From Pseudomonas congelans (GTDB lineage Bacteria; Pseudomonadota; Gammaproteobacteria; Pseudomonadales; Pseudomonadaceae): a DNA stretch of 64,000 nt. Positions 14,684 through 22,607 of this stretch are shown here, piece after piece. The position numbers and the translations under genes are program-made. The notes under the pieces are model-generated. The model searched no databases. It saw nothing but the letters and a program-made list of their open reading frames with translations, and was not told the DNA's origin. The number at the start of each line of letters is the position of its first letter. Position 1 is the first letter of the stretch. Location: assembly GCF_900103225.1 (NCBI RefSeq), contig NZ_FNJH01000003.1:1-64000 (forward strand). The letters are read 5' to 3'.

Positions 14684-17119
14684 ATGTCCCGTTCGTTAGA
14701 CACCCTTCTGCGTCCCAGTCTGTTGGCCGTGGCGATTGCCCTTTGCACGCCTCTGACCAGCCCGCTGTCGATGGCGGCGCAGCAGGCCAGCGTGGTTGCC
14801 TATGATCTGCCCGCAGGTCCGATGGCGACTACGCTGAATCAGATCTCCAGCCAGGGCGGTCTGGCACTGAGTCTTGACCCGGCACTGGTCGCCGGCAAAA
14901 CCAGCTCTGCAGTGAAAGGCAATTTCGACGCGGCGACGGCCTTGCGCGAGGCGCTGCGTGGCAGCGGCCTGCAACTGGTGCAGAGCAGCGCCGGGACCTA
15001 CACGCTGATGTTCATGGAACAGAACGCCTTGAACCTGTCGGACGTGAACATCAACGCCAACAGCACGCCCCTCGAAGGTTCGGAAGCGGCAGGTTATCGC
15101 AGCGAGAACGTCAGCAACGTCGGTGCGCTGGGTGGCATGAGGCTGCAGGACACGCCTTACTCCATCAGCGTCACGCCTCAGGCGTTGCTGAAAAACATCC
15201 AGGCGACCTCGCTGGACGATGTCATCAAGCACAACCCGTTTACCCAGATGTACTCGCCGACCAGCGCCGGTTATGCCAGTGCCGTCAACATCCGTGGTTT
15301 CAGCAGCGCCGGCAGCCTGAACATCGCCAATGATGGCCTGCGGTTCACCAACGGTGCCGACGGCAGCAACTACATGGAAGAGATGGAGCAGTTGGAAGTC
15401 ATCACCGGTCTGACCGGCTTCCTGTATGGTCCAGCCTCGCCGGGCGGGCTGGTCAACTACGTGCTCAAGCGCCCGACCTATCAACGCTACAACAGCGTCA
15501 CGCTGGGCAATGCCGGGGGTGAGAATTACTACCTGCACGGTGACTTCGGCGGGCCGATCGACAGTGAAGGCAAGTTTGCCTATCGCCTCAATGTGCTGAC
15601 CCAGGATGGTGATACGGCCGTCGATCTGAACAAGCGTCGTCGCGAGATGATTTCCCTGGCGCTGGACTGGAACGTGTCCGACGACCTGCTGGTGCAGTTC
15701 GACGCCTCGCACAAGAAGACCGAAATTCGCGGCCTGACCAGTTACTGGTATTTCGGTGACCAGTCCCTGCGCCCCAGTGCGGCCTCGCTGGACAACGACA
15801 AGCTCTACAGCCAGAAGTGGTCGTTTTCCGATTATGAGTCCGACAAGGCCGGCGTGCGCGCCAAGTGGCGCTTGAACGACACCTTCACCTTGCGCGCGGC
15901 CTTCGCTGCCCAGCAGTACACCTCGGAGAACACCTACACCGGGCCGACGGTCTACAGCGCGGGCCTTTACTCGCAGCCGCTGTATGCCTTCGCTCCGATT
16001 GAAACCGAAGAAAAGACCGGCTCGTTGTTCCTCGATGCGGCGTTCGACACCGGTTTTCTCGGTCACAAGGTTACCGTTGGCTATCAGGGTAATACCTCGC
16101 GCCAGAAACAGTACGAGGATCACATTCCCTACACACCCGATCAGCCCGGCCCGCAATACGCCTCGCCAGTGGGCACGATACCGCTGGACCAGACACCTCA
16201 GGTTGGCAAGCCTGCGTACTCGATCGGGCATGGCGACCAGCGCCTGGCCAACAGTTCGGAAAGCAATAACATCCTGATCGGTGACGTCATCACCTTCAAC
16301 GAACAATGGTCAACGATTCTGGGTGTGACCAACACGCAGATCAAAACCTACGCCAACGAGTTCGTTTATGCCAAGGCGTTCGGTTCCGCCGAAACCGAGA
16401 CCACCTACAACGAGAGCAAGACCTCGCCGAACATCTCGCTGGTCTATAAGCCGCTGCCGTGGCTGACCACCTACGCCACCTATATAGAAGGCCTCCAATC
16501 AGGCGGCGTTGCGCCTAGCGGTACGCTCAATGCCGGCCAGGCGTTTGCGCCTGAAATCAGCGAGCAATACGAAATCGGCGCCAAGGCGACGCTGGGTGAA
16601 ACACTGTTGACCCTGGCGCTGTTCAACATCGAAAAGCCTAATGGCTACACCACGGGTGGCAATATTTACGTGGTTGACGGACGTCAGGAAAACAACGGCC
16701 TGGAGTTCAGTGTGACAGGCAAGGTCATCCCTGAGCTGACACTGGTTGGCGGCTTTACCTTGCTCGACCCGAAGATCAAGAAAACCGGCGTCGCGGCGGA
16801 TGAAGGCAACGTACCGACCAACGTCGCCAAGCAACTGGCCAAGGTCTACGCCGAATACGACATCAACCAGGTACCAGGCCTGGCCATGACCGGCGGGGCG
16901 TTCTACACCGGCAAGCAATACACCGACCAAAGCAACGAAAACGACCTGCCGTCCTTCACCACCTTCGACGCCGGAGCCCGCTACCGCCTGCGCCTTTCGG
17001 AAAACGACCTGACCCTGCGCGTCAACGTCAGCAACCTGACCAACAAGGAATACTGGCTCAACAGCAGCTACCTGGGCGACCCACGCACCGTCGCGTTCTC
17101 GGCGCAACTGGAGTTTTGA
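14684..17119 (+). CDS. TonB-dependent siderophore receptor with STN signalling domain
   Basis: Outer-membrane receptor, 811 aa from the ATG with AGGAG 7 bases upstream. A signal peptide (about 1-33) is followed by a secretin/TonB N-terminal (STN) domain at about 40-115, a plug (about 135-250, SISVTPQALLKN) and a 22-strand barrel ending in a terminal phenylalanine. The STN domain normally contacts an inner-membrane anti-sigma factor so that ferric-siderophore binding induces the receptor gene (FecA/FpvA/FoxA type). No sigma/anti-sigma pair is adjacent in this window, so its partner must be elsewhere or lost. The ligand is not predictable by eye. An AT-rich stretch near 14600 could hold a Fur site but is not a good match. 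Confidence 0.88.
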   Translation: MSRSLDTLLRPSLLAVAIALCTPLTSPLSMAAQQASVVAYDLPAGPMATTLNQISSQGGLALSLDPALVAGKTSSAVKGNFDAATALREALRGSGLQLVQSSAGTYTLMFMEQNALNLSDVNINANSTPLEGSEAAGYRSENVSNVGALGGMRLQDTPYSISVTPQALLKNIQATSLDDVIKHNPFTQMYSPTSAGYASAVNIRGFSSAGSLNIANDGLRFTNGADGSNYMEEMEQLEVITGLTGFLYGPASPGGLVNYVLKRPTYQRYNSVTLGNAGGENYYLHGDFGGPIDSEGKFAYRLNVLTQDGDTAVDLNKRRREMISLALDWNVSDDLLVQFDASHKKTEIRGLTSYWYFGDQSLRPSAASLDNDKLYSQKWSFSDYESDKAGVRAKWRLNDTFTLRAAFAAQQYTSENTYTGPTVYSAGLYSQPLYAFAPIETEEKTGSLFLDAAFDTGFLGHKVTVGYQGNTSRQKQYEDHIPYTPDQPGPQYASPVGTIPLDQTPQVGKPAYSIGHGDQRLANSSESNNILIGDVITFNEQWSTILGVTNTQIKTYANEFVYAKAFGSAETETTYNESKTSPNISLVYKPLPWLTTYATYIEGLQSGGVAPSGTLNAGQAFAPEISEQYEIGAKATLGETLLTLALFNIEKPNGYTTGGNIYVVDGRQENNGLEFSVTGKVIPELTLVGGFTLLDPKIKKTGVAADEGNVPTNVAKQLAKVYAEYDINQVPGLAMTGGAFYTGKQYTDQSNENDLPSFTTFDAGARYRLRLSENDLTLRVNVSNLTNKEYWLNSSYLGDPRTVAFSAQLEF

Positions 17120-17135
17120 GGCGAGCCAGACCGCT

Positions 17136-17187
17136 GTGTGACGCAGAGCGTCACGAACTGCATGCCCACGCGGAGCATGGGAACGAT
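17136..17187 (+). repeat. Dispersed twin-hairpin repeat
   Basis: GTGTGACGCAGAGCGTCAC and CCCACGCGGAGCATGGG hairpins ending GAACGAT. It begins 16 bp after the TonB receptor stop and may serve as its transcript end. The 266-bp repeat copy B follows 24 bp later. Confidence 0.8.
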
Positions 17188-17211
17188 AGTCAAAACCGCA
17201 GCCACTGCTGC

Positions 17212-17477
17212 AAAAGCGCTTTTCTACCACGATGGCACAGACGACGCAGAGTGCGACGTAAGTGACGGCTGAGTCCTGGCGCTGATCCGGGGGTAGCCTG
17301 GCAGGACGCCAGGCTAGCCGCACCGGGCCATGGATGGCCCGTTGCGGCGACCCCCGGATCAGTGACAGGGCGAAGGAACCCGACGAAGTCGGGCCGGAAA
17401 CGGAGCCAGGGGGTTTGGTTACTTTGGCCCCATCAAAGTAACTCGCCGAGGGGCGAAAAGGTGACCTGAGCCGAACC
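17212..17477 (+). repeat. MITE-like folded repeat, copy B
   Basis: 266 bp, the inverted counterpart of 7644-7909. Outer 13-bp stem at 17282-17294 pairs with 17350-17362; inside it, hairpin 1 is 17295-17315 (AGCCTGGC..GCCAGGCT) and hairpin 2 is 17317-17348 (GCCGCA..TGCGGC around CGGGCCAT..ATGGCCCG), forming a three-way junction. Further hairpins are CCCGAC..GTCGGG and GTTACTTTG..CAAAGTAAC. Compared with copy A, the last hairpin has GT/AC in place of CC/GG, i.e. both arms changed together. Its left end carries AAAAGCGCTTTT. Right flank 17478-17515 matches the right flank of copy A (AATCTACCT, AAAGAAAAACCGCCGTG). Confidence 0.78.
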
Positions 17478-17546
17478 CAATCTACCTAACAAAGAAAAAC
17501 CGCCGTGTGACGCATGCACGATCCCGCTCAGGCAAAGAGGCGCGGC

Positions 17547-18020
17547 TCAGTCCACATAAGCCGAGCAGCACTTCTTGAACTTCTGCTCACTGCCACACGG
17601 ACACGCATCATTACGCCCGGCCTTCAACGGCACGGTGGAGTCGATGAAGTACCAGCGTCCCTGATTCTGCACGAACGACGAACGCTCCTTGTGACTGTGC
17701 TCACCGTTGCCATCGTGCCAGCGAGCGGTAAAGGTCACGAACGCATGCTCAGGCTTGCCGCCGAACACCTCCGAGCTTTCTACCTCCAGCCCCAGCCAGG
17801 TGCTCTGCGCACTCCACTGGGCAATGGCCTCACGGTCCAGCCCGCCTTGCTGCACCGGCAGCGTGGTTTGCACCAGGTAGTCGGTCAGCCCCAGCACATA
17901 GGCGCTGTAGCGCGAGCGCATCAGTTTTTCCGCACCGGGTGCAGGCTGCCCCGCGTGATAGCGACCGCAGCAGGCCAGCAACAGATCGCCGCTGCCACAT
18001 GGGCAAATGGCACTACTCAT
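17547..18020 (-). CDS. YchJ family protein with two SEC-C motifs
   Basis: A 157-aa protein of the YchJ/UPF0225 family. An N-terminal SEC-C zinc motif ([17 protein letters not shown]) and a C-terminal one ([13 protein letters not shown]) flank an NTF2-like domain ([16 protein letters not shown], then [18 protein letters not shown]). Length and domain order are typical. Function is uncertain; the SEC-C ends bind zinc. It lies 3 bp downstream of the next gene to the right and is therefore likely co-transcribed with it. Confidence 0.9.
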   Translation of the reverse strand: MSSAICPCGSGDLLLACCGRYHAGQPAPGAEKLMRSRYSAYVLGLTDYLVQTTLPVQQGGLDREAIAQWSAQSTWLGLEVESSEVFGGKPEHAFVTFTARWHDGNGEHSHKERSSFVQNQGRWYFIDSTVPLKAGRNDACPCGSEQKFKKCCSAYVD

Positions 18021-18023
18021 AGG

Positions 18024-18521
18024 TCACCACCAATACTTTCCAAAATTCTCCGGGTTGGCCCAGTACTTCGCGTTCAGCCAGTCGGGCACCTGTTTGTACT
18101 CACGCAGGTCGTACGTAAACAGGTTCAGCACCTGCTCGTCGCGGGCGAAGCGTTCGCTGGACTGCAGCGCCAGCGAGAAAAAATCGGTCTCCTGCCAACC
18201 GCAGGCCTGCAAGTCGGCGAGCACCGCGATGCGACTGGCGTTGAGGTTGCGGATACCACCCAGCAGCTCCAGGCCGGTACGCTTGGGGATGTGCTCAAGG
18301 CAATCGACCACCAGCGCCAGGTCGAAACGTTGTGCTGCGAGATGGGCAGGCAGCGCACCGGGCTCGGCCAGCGCAACCTCGGTCTGCGGGTGGGCCTCCT
18401 GAAAGGCTTGCAACGCCGGGAACGCCTGAGCGCCGATCAACAGCAGGCGTTGCGGCGCATAGCGATCGAGCAGGGCAGCCAGCGCTTGTTGGGGCGTACG
18501 GTTCGAGTAGCCGACGGTCAT
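18024..18521 (-). CDS. Conserved protein with methyltransferase-like fold
   Basis: A 165-aa protein. It has a Rossmann-like pattern RLLLIGAQAFPALQAF, then DLALVVDCLEHIPK, resembling motifs I and IV of class I SAM methyltransferases. The glycine-rich SAM loop is degenerate (IGAQAF rather than GxGxG), so it may not bind SAM. First gene of a two-gene unit with ychJ. Homologues are, to my knowledge, mainly in Pseudomonas and uncharacterised. Confidence 0.65.
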   Translation of the reverse strand: MTVGYSNRTPQQALAALLDRYAPQRLLLIGAQAFPALQAFQEAHPQTEVALAEPGALPAHLAAQRFDLALVVDCLEHIPKRTGLELLGGIRNLNASRIAVLADLQACGWQETDFFSLALQSSERFARDEQVLNLFTYDLREYKQVPDWLNAKYWANPENFGKYWW

Positions 18522-18741
18522 CGAAAGTCCTCTGGTTGACGAACAAGACTAGCCTGCCGGACCGGCTCTGAACAGCCGTCAGTCTCAGGCGGGCATCCAC
18601 AGATACATGACAACGATCTATGCTTGATCTTTTTCAACACACCGCTGGCATATTCGGCGTACAGCACGTCTACTGTGCGGCGACGAAAAGCATGCGAAGA
18701 CTGCAATTTCGTAACGGATCATGACAAGGGGTGGGCAGGCA

Positions 18742-19017
18742 ATGAAGGTGTTTTGGGGGCTGGGAAAGATATTGATGCTGGGCTTCTGGCTGGTGGTGCT
18801 GGTCAACGCGGCGATCGAGGCGCCCAGCCCGTTTGGCGTGATGATCGACATGGCCGGCGCGGTGCTGCTGTTGACTCATTTGCTGGAGCTGATTCTGTTC
18901 AACGGCAGCCTGCGCGGTCGCCGGCATCCGTGGCGCGACCGGGGCAAAATCATCCTGTTCGGCATCTTTCACGTTCAATCCATCGGCCGTTCGGTCAGGG
19001 GGCACTCTCATGCGTAA
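18742..19017 (+). CDS. DUF1145 family small membrane protein
   Basis: A 91-aa inner-membrane protein with two or three hydrophobic segments (KVFWGLGKILMLGFWLVVLVN at the N-terminus in part, then a second near GAVLLLTHLLELILF). It matches the DUF1145 pattern, including the LHLxEL-like second helix and HPWRDRGKIILFGIFH. Function unknown. Its last codons overlap the start of the next gene by 8 bp, so the two are translationally coupled. The chosen ATG at 18742 is preferred to the one seven codons upstream because the hydrophobic segment then starts at once. Confidence 0.75.
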   Translation: MKVFWGLGKILMLGFWLVVLVNAAIEAPSPFGVMIDMAGAVLLLTHLLELILFNGSLRGRRHPWRDRGKIILFGIFHVQSIGRSVRGHSHA

Positions 19018-19768
19018 GCTCGTTCTGCTGGCGGCATTGTTCAGCCCACTGGCCATGGCCCAGGCAATTATCGTTGCACCGCACTCGCTGATGCGTCTGC
19101 CTGGCAACAGCAGCGTTCTGCAGGTCGAGCGCCTTGAAGTGTCCGACTACGGCACTCTGCTGATCCCGGCCGGTATCGATGATGTGAAGATTGGCGAGCT
19201 GGTCCTGGGCCACGAAGCGCGAATTGCCATCGTCCCTGGCGTGCAGGCGTTCAACATGGTCGTGCTGCACGGTGAGTTCGGCACCGGCAGCCAGATCACC
19301 GCACGGGGCGCACCGGGTACTTTCGAAAAACCTGCACGGCCAGGGCGCAACCTGACCCTGCGCCTGCAGAGCCTGGATTCTGAAGAACTGTCGATTGACG
19401 CTCGCGGTGGCGCCGGCAGCCCAGGCTATGCCGGGCTGGATGGCGGCACAGGTGAAGAGCCGGGCTGTACCTGGGGCCAGGCCGGGCGTGGGTATAACGG
19501 CGACAGCGGCGGCAATGGGCATGACGGCGCTGCGGGCGCGCAGGTTCGTCTTGAACTGCCACAGAGCTATCCGGCCGAGCGCATCAAGGTGAATGTTGCG
19601 GGTGGCGCGGCGGGCAAGGGTGGCGAAGGCGGCAAGGCAGGGAAGGGCGGTGCGTCCAAAGGCTGCATCGTCTACCGCGCTGAAGGCGGCAAGGCCGGCA
19701 GAGCGGGAGAGCCCGGTCTGCCAGGTACTGCGGGACCGGCAGGGGCGTTGATCCTGCAACGTCTGTAA
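19010..19768 (+). CDS. Secreted collagen-like Gly-rich protein
   Basis: A 252-aa exported protein. A Sec signal peptide ends at about residue 18 (ALFSPLAMA). Residues 20-125 look like a beta-rich domain. Residues 132-180 and 195-245 are imperfect collagen-type Gly-X-Y tracts (GSPGYAGLDGG; GRAGEPGLPGTAGPAG), interrupted by a beta segment. Two cysteines, in PGCTWG and SKGCIV, may form a disulfide. Likely a periplasmic or surface-exposed structural protein; function not known. It is coupled to the DUF1145 membrane protein gene, which may help its export or anchoring (inference). Confidence 0.7.
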   Translation: MRKLVLLAALFSPLAMAQAIIVAPHSLMRLPGNSSVLQVERLEVSDYGTLLIPAGIDDVKIGELVLGHEARIAIVPGVQAFNMVVLHGEFGTGSQITARGAPGTFEKPARPGRNLTLRLQSLDSEELSIDARGGAGSPGYAGLDGGTGEEPGCTWGQAGRGYNGDSGGNGHDGAAGAQVRLELPQSYPAERIKVNVAGGAAGKGGEGGKAGKGGASKGCIVYRAEGGKAGRAGEPGLPGTAGPAGALILQRL

Positions 19769-19789
19769 TCTTCGAGAGCCTGTCCGGGT

Positions 19790-19815
19790 CAGGTGCAAGG
19801 CCATGATCCGGACAG
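19790..19815. terminator. Hairpin between convergent genes
   Basis: CTGTCCGGGTCA..TGATCCGGACAG, a 12-bp stem with one G-T pair, in the 69-bp gap between the collagen-like gene and the nucleoside permease gene. No long T-run, so efficiency is unclear. Confidence 0.5.
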
Positions 19816-19837
19816 CCGCGACGCTCTTCACATCACA

Positions 19838-20869
19838 TTATTGCGGTACGCCTTTCTCCCAACTCTTCCAGTCGCCGACAATGGCCTGCACCAGCGGGTT
19901 GCCGGTGCGGTAGAGGTTTTCCAGCGCCGGCACGAAGGCACCCTGATCGGCGTACTTGAGCAGGTTGTCCACCTCGCTGTAACCCGGATACGGACGATCG
20001 AAGTCGGAGCCCGCGCGGACGACGGCCAGGCGATTGACATCGACCTTGCCTGCTTTGCTCGCGCGCAACAGAGCCTCGTAGGTAGAGTTGTCCTCCTGCT
20101 GGGTGGTGCAGTACACGCCCTTGCCGTCGGTCAGCAGCTTGGTCCAGACTTCCGCACGCTCGCTCAGACGCGTCCCGGAAAACCAGGTATTGCCTGCCAC
20201 GGTGTCGCATTGCGTTACCTGCGGCGGCTGGTTGGCAGGTGCATAAGGGTATTTGACGCGCCAGGCTGCGGACTCCTTGCTCTCGCTGAGCGACACCTTG
20301 TGCGACAGGGCAAACGCCTTGGCCTGCAGCTTGGGGTTGAGCTCGAAGACTTCGGTCTTGTAGTCCAGCGGCGGCTTCTCGTTCGGGCCTTTGGTGTTGA
20401 TGCCCAGATAACCGGTCGGCCAGTCCTTGGGCACATCGCGGGAGTCGATTTCCCACTGCGTGCCGAACTCCACCAGATAATGCGCCCAGGCAGTGGTGCC
20501 GAGCGTGCCGTGGTGCGGGTTGATGCCAGCAATGCCGGCGACGATGAAGTAAGTCTTGCGCAGGTCGAATTGCGGCGACAGGGCCAGCGCCAGGGTCGAT
20601 GCAGCAGCGTTGGTCTGGCCCATGCCGGTGACCAGCAGGCAGACATCCTGATCATTGCAGCGAATGGCCGGGTACTCGGCGGCAAGACCGGGCACCTGGA
20701 TCTCCTTGGTCAGGTGCAGCCGGTCAATCCAGTTTTGTGCTTCGGGCGCAAACATGGCGACCAGCATGACCTTGGGGGTGACCGGTGCAACTGGCGCGGT
20801 AGCCGCCCAGACAGCAGGGCTGAGCACTGCCAGCGTGGCGCAGAGGGTGTTGCGAGTCGTGTGTTTCAT
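19838..20869 (-). CDS. Purine nucleoside permease family protein (NUP)
   Basis: A 343-aa protein with a signal peptide (ending near AVWA) and the pattern of the purine nucleoside permease (NUP) family: KVMLVAMFAPEAQNW, then TGMGQTNAAASTLAL and IVAGIAGINPHHGTLG. The fold resembles nucleoside phosphorylases, which suggests that it may bind or cleave nucleosides in the periplasm rather than form a pore. The start at 20869 has AGGAG close upstream; a much longer in-frame extension runs over the neighbouring gene and is not real. It is 26 bp downstream of the Tsx-like porin gene on the same strand, making a two-gene nucleoside uptake unit. Confidence 0.85.
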   Translation of the reverse strand: MKHTTRNTLCATLAVLSPAVWAATAPVAPVTPKVMLVAMFAPEAQNWIDRLHLTKEIQVPGLAAEYPAIRCNDQDVCLLVTGMGQTNAAASTLALALSPQFDLRKTYFIVAGIAGINPHHGTLGTTAWAHYLVEFGTQWEIDSRDVPKDWPTGYLGINTKGPNEKPPLDYKTEVFELNPKLQAKAFALSHKVSLSESKESAAWRVKYPYAPANQPPQVTQCDTVAGNTWFSGTRLSERAEVWTKLLTDGKGVYCTTQQEDNSTYEALLRASKAGKVDVNRLAVVRAGSDFDRPYPGYSEVDNLLKYADQGAFVPALENLYRTGNPLVQAIVGDWKSWEKGVPQ

Positions 20870-20895
20870 GAAAACTCCTGTCGTCATAATAAGGT

Positions 20896-21855
20896 TCAGA
20901 ACTGGTAACCCACGCCTGCGTAATAGCCCCAACCGTCGGAGCGCGCGCGGAAGTTGCCATCGCCGAAGTTCAGCTCGCTGCCGTCCTGCCAGTTGCCGCC
21001 GTTGTGGAAGTAGCGGCCAACCAAGGTGAAGCGCAGGTGCGTGAAGGCGTAAAGAAGCACATTGGTGGCAACCGTGGAGTTGCCGGTGCGTGCCGGATCG
21101 TTTTTCAGGTCCGACCCGAAATCGAAGTTGGTAAAGCCTATGTAGGTCAACGAGGCGCCGTTGTCGAAGGTGCTGATCGGTACGATGTATTTGAGCTGGG
21201 CGCGATAGCCATCCCACGAATACTCGTTGCTGGCACCGTAGTTCTCCCACTGATAGCGGCCATAGAAGTTGGCCGACAGATTGACCCGCGAGTGGGTGTC
21301 GATGTCGGTGCCCAGACCGCTGTACAGGGTGTTGGCCCTGTTCGCCGTATTGCTGCCGTGGTCATAGATCCAGTCGAAAGCAACGTACCATTCCTTGAAC
21401 GGCCCGATGGCCAGACTGCGCCCGGCGAGGTAGTCGATCGAGACACGTGGCTCGTGTTCCATGAACAGCGGCGAGCCATGGTCCCAGACGCCCTTGTCAT
21501 TATCATTGCCGATGCCGAGGATCTTCGGTACGTCGACATAGCCATACAGCTCGAACGGTCCTTTGCGGCCGAAGTATTCGTACTCCAGGTAGATGTCATC
21601 GTTGGGTTTGGGGCCGAAGCTGATGTCCTTGCTGCCGATCAGCGTCAGGTCCTGATTGAACCAGTCTGAAAAATACGCGCCTTGACCTTCCTTGGGCGAG
21701 GCGGGCGGGCTGAGTGCTTCGCCTTGCGCCGAGTCTTCGGCAGCGGCGGGCTGTGCCAGGACGCTGGTACATGGCAACGCCGCAGCGGCGGCGAACAGCA
21801 GAGGCATGAGGAATCTTGAGGGCGTTACGGGTCGAGTGAATGGCGGCTGTGGCAT
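20896..21855 (-). CDS. Tsx-like nucleoside-specific outer membrane channel (OmpK family)
   Basis: A 319-aa outer membrane protein with a signal peptide (cleavage near VLAQ) and a 12-strand barrel of the Tsx/OmpK family: KDISFGPKPNDDIYLEYEYF near the start, and the last residue is phenylalanine (GWGYYAGVGYQF). It starts at 21855 with AAGGAG 6 bases upstream. Tsx channels let nucleosides and deoxynucleosides cross the outer membrane. The immediate downstream partner is a NUP-family protein, strengthening a role in nucleoside scavenging. Residues about 24-50 are a Pro/Ala/Glu-rich linker not seen in E. coli Tsx. Confidence 0.85.
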   Translation of the reverse strand: MPQPPFTRPVTPSRFLMPLLFAAAAALPCTSVLAQPAAAEDSAQGEALSPPASPKEGQGAYFSDWFNQDLTLIGSKDISFGPKPNDDIYLEYEYFGRKGPFELYGYVDVPKILGIGNDNDKGVWDHGSPLFMEHEPRVSIDYLAGRSLAIGPFKEWYVAFDWIYDHGSNTANRANTLYSGLGTDIDTHSRVNLSANFYGRYQWENYGASNEYSWDGYRAQLKYIVPISTFDNGASLTYIGFTNFDFGSDLKNDPARTGNSTVATNVLLYAFTHLRFTLVGRYFHNGGNWQDGSELNFGDGNFRARSDGWGYYAGVGYQF

Positions 21856-22035
21856 TGAAGCTCCTTTTCGTGGGCGCGTACTGCTGATCGCAAACGTTTG
21901 CACAGCTCATGCCAAAGTGCTTCAAGGTGTTGAATGCCTTGGATATCAGGTACAGAAGATGACCGATCGGGCAGGAAACTGCCCGCAAGCCGTGCGCGGT
22001 GTCACTGCCAGTGCCCCGCGATGTTCCGTTTTACC

Positions 22036-22500
22036 TCAAAGGCCCGGACGCGCCGCCGCGAGCATGACCACGGCCAGGCCGATAATCAGGTTGATGCCGA
22101 CCAGACGGCGGATATGGCCCAATGTTGCCGCGCCCTCGGCCCACTGTTCGGCTTCCACGGCACGACGCAGCTCCGGCAGTTGCAATGACTGGATACGCAA
22201 AAACAGCGCAACCATGACGACGTACAGGCCCATCATGATCTGCACATAACGCGGCGCGGTTTCAAAGCCGGTGAAGTTGAGCTGAATCATGCCGATGCCG
22301 GTTATCGGCAGCAGCACCACCGCAGCCCAGACCCAAACGAAGAAGCGCGGAAACACCTGGACCCACACTTTCAGGCGAGAAGGGCCTTCAAGTGCTGCAA
22401 TGACTGCCGGGCGCAACACCATCCAGGCGAAAAACATGCCGCCAACCCACACCAGGGCAGCCAGCAGATGCAATGTATAGACAGTAGAAAAAGCGGTCAT
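22036..22500 (-). CDS. CopD-like four-helix membrane protein
   Basis: A 154-aa inner-membrane protein with four predicted helices, the first containing YTLHLLAALVWVGGMFF, characteristic of the CopD/DUF2269-type family. Some relatives take part in copper transport, but this is a short stand-alone version without adjacent copC or other copper genes, so a copper role is only a possibility. Transcribed divergently from dinG across a 107-bp gap. Confidence 0.7.
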   Translation of the reverse strand: MTAFSTVYTLHLLAALVWVGGMFFAWMVLRPAVIAALEGPSRLKVWVQVFPRFFVWVWAAVVLLPITGIGMIQLNFTGFETAPRYVQIMMGLYVVMVALFLRIQSLQLPELRRAVEAEQWAEGAATLGHIRRLVGINLIIGLAVVMLAAARPGL

Positions 22501-22607
22501 CGGACACTCCGTTCTGCGCGGATGGATTTAGCGCGCTATGATAGCGCCCACTCAGAACTACTGAAAATTTATCCAGCCTTTTTAGCCGTGCCCCCGAACC
22601 GAAGCCA

